64,000 nucleotides of DNA from Bifidobacterium catenulatum DSM 16992 = JCM 1194 = LMG 11043 (GTDB lineage: Bacteria > Actinomycetota > Actinomycetes > Actinomycetales > Bifidobacteriaceae), in assembly GCF_001025195.1 (NCBI RefSeq), contig NZ_AP012325.1:496001-560000 (forward strand), in the 5' to 3' direction. Under the pieces are notes generated by a model. That model was not told where the DNA came from. It worked only from the letters and a program-made list of their open reading frames with translations, and did not search any database. Positions 1 through 7,993 of the stretch are shown one piece after another. Made by a program: the position numbers and the translations under genes. The stretch's first letter is position 1. Every line of letters begins with the position of its first letter.

Positions 1-1
1 G

Positions 2-1069
2 CTCGGCGTCGAGTACTTCTGCTTCCATGATCGTGATATCGCTCCGGAAGGCGATACCCTGCGCGAGACCGACAAGAACCTGGACAAGGTCGTCGACAAG
101 ATCGAAGAGAACATGAAGTCCACCGGCATCAAGCTGCTGTGGAACACCTCCTCTCTGTTCACCAACCCGCGCTTCGTTTCCGGTGCTTCCACCTCCCCGT
201 TCGCCGACATCTACGCTTACGCCGGTGGCCAGCTGAAGCATTCCCTGGAGATTGCCAAGCGCCTGGGTGCTGAGAACTACGTGTTCTGGGGTGGACGTGA
301 AGGCTACGAGAACCTGTGGAACACGCAGATGAAGCGCGAACAGGCGCACATGGCCAAGTTCTTCCACATGTGCCACGAGTATGCTCAGGAGATCGGCCTG
401 GACGCTCAGTTCCTGATCGAGCCGAAGGCCAAGGAGCCGACGATGCACCAGTATGACTTCGATGCATCCACCGCCATCGCCTTCCTTAAGACCTACGACA
501 TCGACTTCATGAAGCTGAACCTCGAAGGCAACCACGCCAACCTGGCCGGTCATACCTACCAGCACGAGATCCGCACCGCCCGCGAGGCCGGTGTGCTCGG
601 CTCCCTCGATGCCAACCAGGGCGACAAGCTCATCGGCTGGGATATGGATGAGTTCCCGACCGACCTGTACGAGACTTCCACCGTCATGTGGGAGGTCCTC
701 GCCGAGGGTCAGATCGGCCCTCACGGCGGCCTGAACTTCGATGCCAAGCCGCGCCGCACCTCCTTCGCCGCCGAGGATCTGTTCCGCTCCCACATCGCAG
801 GTATGGATGCATTCGCTGCAGGTCTCTTGGTCGCAGCCAAGATGCACGAGGACAAGGTCATCGAGAACCTGCAGGCCGAGCGCTACAGCTCCTTCGATTC
901 CGGTATCGGCGCGACCGTCGAGAACGGCACTGCCTCCCTGGCCTCCCTCGAGGAGTATGCTCTGGATATCCCGCAGTCCAAGCTCATCGAAGCCACCAAG
1001 TCCGATCACCTCGAGTCCGTCAAGGCCACGATCAACAACTATATGATCGACGCATTGGCCGAGGCGTGA
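2..1069 (+). CDS. xylA: Xylose isomerase, 5' end outside window
   Basis: Converts D-xylose to D-xylulose in the cytoplasm, the first step before xylulokinase and the bifid shunt. The reading frame is open from base 2, so the true start lies upstream; about 355 residues of a family of roughly 440-450 are visible. The catalytic histidine motif [12 protein letters not shown] is at the visible start. Metal-ligand motifs follow: [30 protein letters not shown] and NFDAKPRR. This pattern is that of class II xylose isomerases. A hairpin with a short T-run follows the stop, so the gene probably ends its own transcript. The kinase xylB is about 15 kb away on the other strand. Confidence 0.97.
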   Translation, partial: LGVEYFCFHDRDIAPEGDTLRETDKNLDKVVDKIEENMKSTGIKLLWNTSSLFTNPRFVSGASTSPFADIYAYAGGQLKHSLEIAKRLGAENYVFWGGREGYENLWNTQMKREQAHMAKFFHMCHEYAQEIGLDAQFLIEPKAKEPTMHQYDFDASTAIAFLKTYDIDFMKLNLEGNHANLAGHTYQHEIRTAREAGVLGSLDANQGDKLIGWDMDEFPTDLYETSTVMWEVLAEGQIGPHGGLNFDAKPRRTSFAAEDLFRSHIAGMDAFAAGLLVAAKMHEDKVIENLQAERYSSFDSGIGATVENGTASLASLEEYALDIPQSKLIEATKSDHLESVKATINNYMIDALAEA

Positions 1070-1204
1070 GCCGAAATCGAGCAGTGGTTGGGTGCGCGTA
1101 GCGCTCCGAAATTGCCGGGGCGGGCGTGGCCCAACAAGGAGTTTTCGCTAGGACTCTGATTTATCGCTGGATTAAACAGCGAGGCTCGGTTGCAACAAAG
1201 CCGA

Positions 1205-1250
1205 ATATGGTGTGTCGAAGCGTTGGTGCTCCGGCACACCATATATTTTT
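1205..1250 (+). terminator. Terminator after xylA
   Basis: Perfect 10-bp arms ATATGGTGTG (1205-1214) and CACACCATAT (1235-1244) are followed by a T-rich run at 1246-1250. This fits a Rho-independent terminator of xylA. Confidence 0.65.
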
Positions 1251-1281
1251 ACCTCATCCTTCCTTAAATTTCCTTCGCATA

Positions 1282-1319
1282 CAAGTCGTCTGCCGGCTAT
1301 GTCGTCGGTGGACGACTTG
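1282..1319. other. Second stem-loop in the xylA-GH43 gap
   Basis: Perfect 9-bp arms CAAGTCGTC (1282-1290) and GACGACTTG (1311-1319), with no T-run behind. The 332-bp gap 1070-1401 holds this hairpin, the terminator at 1205 and the operator-like site at 1340. I see no gene in it. Confidence 0.4.
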
Positions 1320-1339
1320 CATGTGTTATGAAAACAAGT

Positions 1340-1350
1340 CGAAAATTTCA
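1340..1350. promoter_or_regulatory. Candidate LacI operator upstream of GH43
   Basis: CGAAAATTTCA matches the CGAAANTTTCG element found three times in the promoter region between the LacI gene and the binding-protein gene, with one end mismatch. It lies about 50 bp before the GH43 start, which would bring that gene into the same regulon. Assignment is by motif only. Confidence 0.5.
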
Positions 1351-1401
1351 ATTATTCGCAATGATACGATGTGGAAAAGCGTTTCTGAATAAGGTGTATT
1401 T

Positions 1402-3096
1402 ATGACCGCGACTATTACCATTACCAATCCCATTCTTAGTGGAATGAATCCTGATCCGAGTTGGATTTGGGATGATGAGTTCCAGCGAATTGTGTTGGTG
1501 ACTTCTACTTTTGAGCTTGTCCCAGGTCTTCCCATTTACGTTTCCGAGGATATGACGTGCTGGAAGCATGTGTCGAATGTGATAGATGCTGACTTGGCGA
1601 GGCGCCTACTTATTCCTTTCGTGGATGATTCGGGCGGTGTCTATGCGCCGACGCTGCGCAGGATTCATGGCAAATATGTGATTGCATGCACCATTGCCCG
1701 TCTTGATGATCGCCGTGCTATGGAAGGTGGTTGCACAGAAAGCGAGCTGATGCGGTTCCACGCCGCGGAGGGCAATTTTATCCTTGAAGCGGATTCTATC
1801 GAAGGGCCATGGCGTGGCCCGTTCTGGATTGAGGGCGCTGAAGGCATCGATCCAGACATATTCGAGGACGGGGATGGCAACGTGTACTGGACCCAGACCC
1901 GTCCTGCGGTCAATCCGCAATGGGAAGGCCAGACCGAGGTCTGGACCCAACGCATTAATCCGGAGACTTGGACTTTTGTCGATGACGGTCTTCCTGCGGG
2001 ATCGGGCAAGACGGTAATATGGCGCGGATACGGTATGGAATCGGTGTGGGCTGAGGCGCCGCATCTCTATCGCGTGGGTGATTATGTGTATCTGATGACC
2101 GCTGAGGGGGGCACCAGTTTCGAACATAGCGAAATGGCCATGCGCATCTATGCGCCGCATGGACTACTTCGGGCGTTCGAAGCTTACGAACGGGAAGTAT
2201 CCGAATTGGGTGAGTGCATTCCGCAGGTTCGTGACGGGGAACGCTGCTATCTTGGCACCGCAATCCGTGCCTTCCATGCGGATAAGAAGAATCCGATTCT
2301 CACCCACCGACATCTGGGTTTGTCGGAACCGCTGCAATGCGTGGGACATGCGGACCTGTTGCTTCATCCGGAACTGGGATGGTGGCTGGTGTGTCTCGGC
2401 GTGAGAGAGACACGGGGAAAGCGTGACGGCGAATTATTGAGCTACTTGGGAAGGGAGAGCTTTGTCGCTCCGGTATCCTGGGAACATAATCCGGCCGATT
2501 GGAAGCTGGACGGCAACGGTGCATCATGTACGCATGAGGGTGACCCCGGATGGCCAGTGACTTGCGCTGGTCTTGGCCGCTTGGCCGACGAGATCACGGT
2601 TACTACTGAAGACGATGGCATCGCCATCGAGCCTAGGGTGAAATCCTCGCTCGCCGGTGACGTGGAACCTGCGCTGGTGGATGTGGCTGATGGCTCGACG
2701 AACGATGTGGTGGTGCGCGATGAGCGTGATGTCAGCTACCGCAGAATAGCGAAACTGCCGACGCTCATGCCGATTCCCATGTCCGGTTCTTTAGTGATCC
2801 GGCAGAATTCCACACATTACGCGGTGTTTTCGATGCATGGCGCGGATGTGCGCTACGAGATGGTGAATGGAGACGATTCGCAAGCTGGGTCTGTTGCCGT
2901 ACAGGCTGACGGAGTGCGTCCGGCGGTACTTTTCGACGACAACCGCTTGTCGGTCATCGTGACTGGCATGCATGGTTTGGTTGATTCTGCGACGTTCGTG
3001 CGTCAGGGGCAGGTCCTGCTGAGTGTCGATGCTCGTTTCCTCAGCACCGAATGGGCCGGTGGGTTCGTCGGTTGCATGGCCGGCTTCATGGCATAG
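1402..3096 (+). CDS. GH43 family glycoside hydrolase (xylosidase/arabinofuranosidase)
   Basis: Predicted cytoplasmic glycosidase (no signal peptide) releasing xylose or arabinose from short arabinoxylan oligosaccharides. The five-bladed propeller signature residues are visible: general base Asp18 in NPDPSW, the pKa-modulating Asp150 in GIDPDIF, and acid Glu218 in AEAPHLY. At 564 residues it has room for a C-terminal beta-sandwich after residue ~330, as in two-domain GH43 enzymes. The chosen ATG has an AAGG-type ribosome site about 8 bases before it. It is paralogous to, but clearly diverged from, the GH43 gene at 7994. An operator-like CGAAAATTTCA upstream suggests control by the neighbouring LacI protein. 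Substrate (xylose versus arabinose) cannot be told from sequence alone. Confidence 0.9.
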   Translation: MTATITITNPILSGMNPDPSWIWDDEFQRIVLVTSTFELVPGLPIYVSEDMTCWKHVSNVIDADLARRLLIPFVDDSGGVYAPTLRRIHGKYVIACTIARLDDRRAMEGGCTESELMRFHAAEGNFILEADSIEGPWRGPFWIEGAEGIDPDIFEDGDGNVYWTQTRPAVNPQWEGQTEVWTQRINPETWTFVDDGLPAGSGKTVIWRGYGMESVWAEAPHLYRVGDYVYLMTAEGGTSFEHSEMAMRIYAPHGLLRAFEAYEREVSELGECIPQVRDGERCYLGTAIRAFHADKKNPILTHRHLGLSEPLQCVGHADLLLHPELGWWLVCLGVRETRGKRDGELLSYLGRESFVAPVSWEHNPADWKLDGNGASCTHEGDPGWPVTCAGLGRLADEITVTTEDDGIAIEPRVKSSLAGDVEPALVDVADGSTNDVVVRDERDVSYRRIAKLPTLMPIPMSGSLVIRQNSTHYAVFSMHGADVRYEMVNGDDSQAGSVAVQADGVRPAVLFDDNRLSVIVTGMHGLVDSATFVRQGQVLLSVDARFLSTEWAGGFVGCMAGFMA

Positions 3097-3228
3097 ATTC
3101 TACGGAATTTCAGGATGGTTCACTGCTGGTGTTCCGACGGGCCGTCTTAGAACGAGTTGAAAACGGGGCGAAAGGCTAGGAGCGCTGTATTCTCCCTCCG
3201 GTTGTGCCTGTGAGGTTTGCCCCGCTGA

Positions 3229-4245
3229 TTAACCCTCGAGTTGCTGTGTGCTGTTGCGTACCACTAGCGATGTCGGCATGATGATGTGCGGTTGGATCAC
3301 GTCGGTGGACAGCGCTTCGACCAGCATGCGTACGGCGGCCCTTGCCATGTCTTGGAGCGGCTGCCGTACGGTGGTCAGCGCCGGGCCAAGGAATGCGGCA
3401 GTCTGCACATCGTCGAATCCGACCACGGATAAATCCTCGGGAATACGTAATCCCAGCTGCCTTGCCGCCTCGTAGACGCCCATGGCTTGCAGATCGCTGC
3501 CGGCGAAGATTGCGGTCGGACGATTTGGTCGTTTCAACAGGGAGATGGACTGTGCGTAACCGCCGGAAGTGGTGAAATCGCCTTCGGTGATAAGTTCGGG
3601 ATCGGTTTCGATTCCATGTTCCGCAAGCGCTGATGTATATCCGTCCAGACGTGCTTTGGAACACATCATCTCCTCCGGTCCGGTGATGATGCCTATGCGG
3701 GTATGTCCGAGTGCGAGCAGATGCCTGGTGGCGATTACGCCTCCGGTCCAGTTGTCCGCTTGCACCGACAGCGTGTCTGGATCTGGATTACCGAATGGAT
3801 CGAACAAGACGAAGGGAATACCTCTGGAATGCAGTTTGTTCCGCTCGATACGTGTCAGACTGGAGAAGACAAGAATGGCGCCATCCGTCTGCCGACGCAG
3901 CATGTTGTCAATCCAGGATGAGTCCGGGTGCTGGCGATTGCCGCCTTCGGTGGTGATGACGTTCAAATCATGCAACTTGGCTTCGCGAATGGCGCCACGG
4001 AGTACTTCAAGGGCCCAAACATTATCGAAATCTTGGAACACGATTTCGATAATTCGTTGGCTTTTCGTGCTTGTCGCTTTACGGGAATACCCATACCGTT
4101 TCAACACCGCGTTGATGGTTTGCCGCGTCTCTTCGGAAACGTCGGCTCTGCCGTTGAGCGCCTTGGATACGGTGGAAAGGGAATAACCGGTCTCTTTAGC
4201 TATGTCAGAGAGTCGTACCGTAGCTTTTTTTGCTGTATTGCGCAT
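3229..4245 (-). CDS. LacI-family transcriptional regulator
   Basis: A 338-residue repressor-type protein: N-terminal helix-turn-helix with hinge (VRLSDIAKETGYSLSTVSKA, residues ~10-30), then a periplasmic-binding-like sugar domain containing SVVGFDDVQTAAF near residue 280. It is divergent from the binding-protein/permease operon starting at 4606 and convergent with the GH43 gene at 1402. Three copies of a CGAAANTTTCG-like palindrome lie in its own upstream region and one lies before the 1402 gene, so it probably represses itself, the transporter operon and the GH43 gene. The inducer is inferred to be a xylo- or arabino-oligosaccharide or pentose. Confidence 0.93.
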   Translation of the reverse strand: MRNTAKKATVRLSDIAKETGYSLSTVSKALNGRADVSEETRQTINAVLKRYGYSRKATSTKSQRIIEIVFQDFDNVWALEVLRGAIREAKLHDLNVITTEGGNRQHPDSSWIDNMLRRQTDGAILVFSSLTRIERNKLHSRGIPFVLFDPFGNPDPDTLSVQADNWTGGVIATRHLLALGHTRIGIITGPEEMMCSKARLDGYTSALAEHGIETDPELITEGDFTTSGGYAQSISLLKRPNRPTAIFAGSDLQAMGVYEAARQLGLRIPEDLSVVGFDDVQTAAFLGPALTTVRQPLQDMARAAVRMLVEALSTDVIQPHIIMPTSLVVRNSTQQLEG

Positions 4246-4287
4246 GAGTCACTCCTTCTTTATTTTCATCATATCCGAAAATGCGAA

Positions 4288-4298
4288 CGAAAGTTTCG
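4288..4298. promoter_or_regulatory. LacI operator copy 1
   Basis: Perfect 11-bp dyad CGAAAGTTTCG, about 45 bp upstream of the LacI start codon, in the regulator/transporter divergent region (4246-4605). Confidence 0.6.
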
Positions 4299-4310
4299 GT
4301 TTACGTTTTT

Positions 4311-4321
4311 CGAAACTTTCG
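4311..4321. promoter_or_regulatory. LacI operator copy 2
   Basis: CGAAACTTTCG, the same dyad with the complementary centre base, starting 23 bp from copy 1 (about two helical turns), which suits cooperative binding near the regulator promoter. Confidence 0.6.
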
Positions 4322-4345
4322 ATATGTTGGCAATGCTTAAAAACG

Positions 4346-4387
4346 TTGTAAAATCAACGAAAAATAGTTAGTTTTCTGATTTTACAA
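4346..4387. other. Large dyad upstream of transporter promoter
   Basis: Perfect 11-bp inverted repeat TTGTAAAATCA (4346-4356) and TGATTTTACAA (4377-4387) with a 20-base spacer, ending just before a TTGACT -35-like hexamer at 4393. It may be a second regulator's site or an RNA hairpin; the sequence does not decide. Confidence 0.45.
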
Positions 4388-4392
4388 AAAAC

Positions 4393-4422
4393 TTGACTTT
4401 GTGTGATTTGTTTCGGTAGTCT
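4393..4422 (+). promoter_or_regulatory. Probable promoter of the arabinoxylan transporter operon
   Basis: TTGACT at 4393-4398 with a weak -10 TAGTCT at 4417-4422 (18-base spacer). The operator copy at 4445 would lie just after the start site. The resulting leader to the 4606 ATG would be about 175 bases. Confidence 0.4.
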
Positions 4423-4444
4423 GTAGGTACAACGAAAACGAAAT

Positions 4445-4455
4445 GGAAATTTTCG
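4445..4455. promoter_or_regulatory. LacI operator copy 3
   Basis: GGAAATTTTCG matches the CGAAANTTTCG element at 10 of 11 positions, placed downstream of the likely transporter promoter where a bound repressor would block elongation or open-complex formation. Confidence 0.5.
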
Positions 4456-4605
4456 AAGGGAGTCAAAGGCTGATTCTCTGTCTGCCAGGGGAGCTGCAGC
4501 AGCATTCGTTGCGGTCATGCTTCCCGATTCGACCCATTCGAGAGAAATCGTTCCTGTCGTTGCCATCATTTTGTCGATGATGATTTGGTCAATAAGGAGA
4601 AGACA

Positions 4606-5880
4606 ATGAAGTTCAAAACCATTGCAGCTGCCACTCTTGCGGTGGCGACCATGTTGGGCATGGGTGCCTGTGGCTCCAGCGCTGGTGCCAAAGACGATAA
4701 GACCATTACGTTCTGGCATAACGCAACAGCTGGTGACGGCAAGCAGTATTGGGAGGATCTGGCCAAAGCGTTTGAGAAGAAGACTGGTGTCAAGGTTCAG
4801 ATTCAGGCCATCCAGAACGAGGATTTCGAAGGCAAGCTGACTACCGCTATGCAGGATCCCGCCTCCGGCCCGGATGTGTACATGACCCTTGGTGGAGCCA
4901 AGACCAAGGACATGATTGACGCCGGACAGACCATGGACCTCACTGATAAGATCAGTGACACCGTCAAGAAGCAGATGTCTTCTGCGCTGAAGTCCATGTC
5001 CTATGACGGCAAGGTCTATGGTGTTCCAGTCACTGTGCAGCCTGGTGGCATCTGGTATTCCAAGGATCTGTTCAAGCAGGCTGGCATCGATGCCGTGCCG
5101 ACCACTTTCAGCGAGCTGAAGACCGATGTACAGAAGCTTCGCAGCGCTGGCATCGATCCGATCGCACTCGGCGGCAAGGATGCTTGGCCGGTCGGTCACT
5201 GGTACTACTGGTTGTCCATGCGCGAATGCTCTCCGAAGGCCTACGCCAAGGGCGTTAATGACAAGGACTTCTCCGACTCCTGCTGGACCAAGGCCGGAGA
5301 TGATCTGAAGGATTTGTTGGATGCGAATGCTTTTAACGAAGGATTCCTCACCACGACGGCCCAGCAGGGCGCCAGCTCGTCCGCAGGTCTGCTGGCCAAT
5401 CATAAGGCTGCGATGGAGCTCATGGGTACATGGGAGCCTGGAGTTCTCAAGGACCTGACTCCGGACAAGAAGCCAATGGCTGACCTTGGCTTCTTCGCCT
5501 TCCCGACCGTGGACGGAGGAAAAGGCGAGGAAGGTGCTTTGATGGGCGCTGTGACCGGTTTCGCTGTCAATCCCGAGGCTCCGGACGCTGCTGTTGATTT
5601 CGTCAATTTCATGGCTGAGAAATCAAATCAGGAGAAATACGCCACTGCGTTCAGCACCATTCCGGCTTCTGTCGAGGCTTACGATGCGGTTACCGATGAA
5701 AATCTTAAGGCTATCCTCGAAGCTATGAAAAAGTCTGATGGCATGCAGCTGTGGATGGATACCGCTCTCGGCGGAAATATTGGCAACGCTCTTAATTCCG
5801 GAGTGGTGAATCTGCTTTCCGGACAGGGGACTTCGGCTGACATCGTTAAGGCGATGAAGGACGCAGCGGCCAAGGGCTGA
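4606..5880 (+). CDS. Sugar ABC transporter substrate-binding lipoprotein
   Basis: Extracellular solute-binding protein (family 1, MalE-like), 424 residues, expected to capture xylo/arabinoxylo-oligosaccharides for the two permeases downstream. An export signal with lipobox GMGAC puts the lipidated cysteine near residue 23. The ATG at 4606 is preferred over an in-frame GTG at 4585 because AAGGAG lies 8 bases before it and the signal peptide then starts properly ([13 protein letters not shown]). A stable hairpin lies between this gene and the first permease gene. No ATPase is encoded in the cluster, so a shared MsiK-type ATPase is likely used. Confidence 0.93.
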   Translation: MKFKTIAAATLAVATMLGMGACGSSAGAKDDKTITFWHNATAGDGKQYWEDLAKAFEKKTGVKVQIQAIQNEDFEGKLTTAMQDPASGPDVYMTLGGAKTKDMIDAGQTMDLTDKISDTVKKQMSSALKSMSYDGKVYGVPVTVQPGGIWYSKDLFKQAGIDAVPTTFSELKTDVQKLRSAGIDPIALGGKDAWPVGHWYYWLSMRECSPKAYAKGVNDKDFSDSCWTKAGDDLKDLLDANAFNEGFLTTTAQQGASSSAGLLANHKAAMELMGTWEPGVLKDLTPDKKPMADLGFFAFPTVDGGKGEEGALMGAVTGFAVNPEAPDAAVDFVNFMAEKSNQEKYATAFSTIPASVEAYDAVTDENLKAILEAMKKSDGMQLWMDTALGGNIGNALNSGVVNLLSGQGTSADIVKAMKDAAAKG

Positions 5881-5906
5881 TAGTGAACATGGCTGGTTGA
5901 CGGCCA

Positions 5907-5944
5907 AAGGAGGGTGGATAGACAGATCTTCATCTGCCCTCCTT
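5907..5944 (+). other. Intercistronic hairpin after binding-protein gene
   Basis: Arms AAGGAGGG (5907-5914) and CCCTCCTT (5937-5944) with an inner CAGAT-CTTC-ATCTG stem-loop and no T-run. Typical of an mRNA-stabilising or attenuating element that keeps binding protein in excess over permeases; function inferred. Confidence 0.55.
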
Positions 5945-5980
5945 CCTATTCGAGAAACGTATCTGGTAGTGGAGAAAACC

Positions 5981-7024
5981 ATGTCAAGTACAAGCAAAGA
6001 CGCGGTGACGCTGCGCGCTAAGCGGTCCAAGAAACCGTCCGATGGCAAAGTGCGTCGTAATGTTGAGATTTTCGTACTGTCCGCACCTGCGATTCTTCTG
6101 TTCGTCTGCTTTGTGATTCTGCCTATCGTCTTGGGTGCTTATTACGGCTTTTATCAGTGGAAGGGCTACGGACTTCCCTCCAAGACAGGTAAATTCGTTG
6201 GTCTCCAGAACTACATCACAGCGCTTAAGGATCCCGCGTTCCAGGCGGCGATTCTGCATACCTTCGAGGTCGTGATCGGCTCGTTGGTTATCCAGGCTCC
6301 GCTCGCCATCCTGTTCGCATTGCTGCTGAACCAGAAGTTCAAGGGGCGTGGTCTCATCCGCACCCTCATCTTCGTGCCGTATGTCGTTTCCGAGGTCATC
6401 GTCGGCACAGGATGGAGCCTGTTGCTACAGAAGAAGGGCGCCATCAATGAGATTCTGGCCAACTTCGGCATCAATGGTCCTGATTGGCTGGCCGACCCGA
6501 AAATCGCTATTTGGACGCTGCTGTTGCTGATCAGCTGGAAATACGTCGGTTTCGCCGTAATTCTGATGCTCGCCGGCATGCAATCCATTCCTGATGAACT
6601 GTATGAAGCAGCCAAAGTGGATGGGGCGAGTTTCTGGCAGATGCAGAAAAGCATCACGTTGCCGTTGCTTGCTCCGACGTTGCGGATCTGGGTGTTCCTT
6701 TCTATGATTGGCTCTCTGCAGCTTTTCGATCTGGTCTATATCGTGTGGGGCAAGTATGTGTCGACCACCGCTGGTGTGTCCACCATGGCCACCTACATGG
6801 TGCGTGAAGGTCGTGGAGCCGGCAACTATGGCTATGGTTCCGCCGTTGCTCTGATCATCTTCGTGATCTCTTTGATCATCGCACTCGTCTATCAGAAGTT
6901 CGTGCTGAACCGTGACTTGGACGGTGCTGTTACTGAACAGAAAGAAGCCGAGAAGCGTGCCAGGAAGCGCGCAAAAGAAGTGCAGCATCGTGAGGTTGCT
7001 GCCCTGGCAAGTGAGGTGAAGTGA
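5981..7024 (+). CDS. Sugar ABC transporter permease (MalF-type)
   Basis: Inner-membrane permease of 347 residues with a basic N-terminus, about six hydrophobic segments, and the cytoplasmic-loop EAA motif YEAAKVDGASFWQMQKSITL (near residue 215) that contacts the ATPase. The ATG at 5981 is chosen because GGAG precedes it and the alternative upstream start at 5897 would run through the intercistronic hairpin. It overlaps the next permease gene by one base at TGATG, indicating translational coupling. The C-terminus is unusually charged (EAEKRARKRAKEV). Confidence 0.93.
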   Translation: MSSTSKDAVTLRAKRSKKPSDGKVRRNVEIFVLSAPAILLFVCFVILPIVLGAYYGFYQWKGYGLPSKTGKFVGLQNYITALKDPAFQAAILHTFEVVIGSLVIQAPLAILFALLLNQKFKGRGLIRTLIFVPYVVSEVIVGTGWSLLLQKKGAINEILANFGINGPDWLADPKIAIWTLLLLISWKYVGFAVILMLAGMQSIPDELYEAAKVDGASFWQMQKSITLPLLAPTLRIWVFLSMIGSLQLFDLVYIVWGKYVSTTAGVSTMATYMVREGRGAGNYGYGSAVALIIFVISLIIALVYQKFVLNRDLDGAVTEQKEAEKRARKRAKEVQHREVAALASEVK

Positions 7025-7917
7025 TGACTGCCGCAACAATCGCAGGACATTCCAACAAAAGCGAGTACAGCAAGAAGAATGGTTACCGTAAGTCATCCAA
7101 GACGCCATGGGGCAACCCAATCGTCTACTTCTTCTCCCTGGTGCTTGTGGCCATCTGCATCACTCCGGTGTTGTACATTATCTTCGGCGGCTTCCGTACC
7201 AATTCGCAGATCACCAACCATCCGTCCGGGATGCCGAACCCATGGGTTCCCGACAACTACAAGACGGTCGTCGAAAGTGATATTTTCTGGACGGAACTGA
7301 AGAATTCTACCATCGTGGGTATCGCCACCATGGTAGGCGTCGTGGTGCTTAGCATCATGGTGAGCTTTGTCATCGCCCGATACAAATTCCGCTATGCGCC
7401 GCTTATGTACGCGTTGTTCTCTGCTGGTCTCATGTTCCCGATGACCGTTGGCATTACACCTTTGTATCTGCTGATTCGCAATCTGGGTCTGGCCAACTCC
7501 CTGTGGGGTCTGATCCTTCCGCAAATTGCCTTCGGACTTCCTCAGACCATCATCATCTTGGTGCCGTTCCTACAGTCGATTCCTAATGAGCTTGAGGAGG
7601 CCTGTCTTCTCGATGGATGCTCCCGCCTTGGCTTCTTCTGGCGCATGGTCATTCCGCTGTCCATGCCTGGCGTGGCCACCACTGGAATCCTTACCTTCGT
7701 GGGAAGCTGGAATGCCTACATGCTGCCGCTGTTCGTGCTCAGTGATGCCAGCAAGTACACATTGCCACTTGGCGTACAGATGTTCAGCTCCGAACACTCC
7801 GTTGACACCGCACAGGTGTTGGCCTTCACCTCTCTGGCTATGATTCCGGCCCTGATCTGTTTCACCATCTTCCAGAAGAAGATCGTCGGCGGCCTGACAG
7901 GTGCGGTCAAGGGCTGA
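7024..7917 (+). CDS. Sugar ABC transporter permease (MalG-type)
   Basis: Second permease, 297 residues, with six predicted membrane spans and the EAA loop LEEACLLDGCSRLGFFWRMV (near residue 195). The ATG at 7024 overlaps the previous stop (TGATG); a GTG one codon earlier is also possible. Together with the 4606 lipoprotein and the 5981 permease it forms the import system for oligosaccharides that the following GH43 and acetylesterase would process. Confidence 0.93.
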   Translation: MTAATIAGHSNKSEYSKKNGYRKSSKTPWGNPIVYFFSLVLVAICITPVLYIIFGGFRTNSQITNHPSGMPNPWVPDNYKTVVESDIFWTELKNSTIVGIATMVGVVVLSIMVSFVIARYKFRYAPLMYALFSAGLMFPMTVGITPLYLLIRNLGLANSLWGLILPQIAFGLPQTIIILVPFLQSIPNELEEACLLDGCSRLGFFWRMVIPLSMPGVATTGILTFVGSWNAYMLPLFVLSDASKYTLPLGVQMFSSEHSVDTAQVLAFTSLAMIPALICFTIFQKKIVGGLTGAVKG

Positions 7918-7935
7918 CGGAATGTGACAACCCAC

Positions 7936-7967
7936 GCCCGGAAGATGTTCCTTTCCGTCTTCCGGGC
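7936..7967 (+). other. Intercistronic hairpin before GH43
   Basis: Perfect 10-bp arms GCCCGGAAGA (7936-7945) and TCTTCCGGGC (7958-7967), 12-base loop, followed by TTCATCTCTT rather than a T-run. Probably partial termination or a processing site between transport and enzyme genes. Confidence 0.5.
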
Positions 7968-7993
7968 TTCATCTCTTATGCAAGAGGTACATT

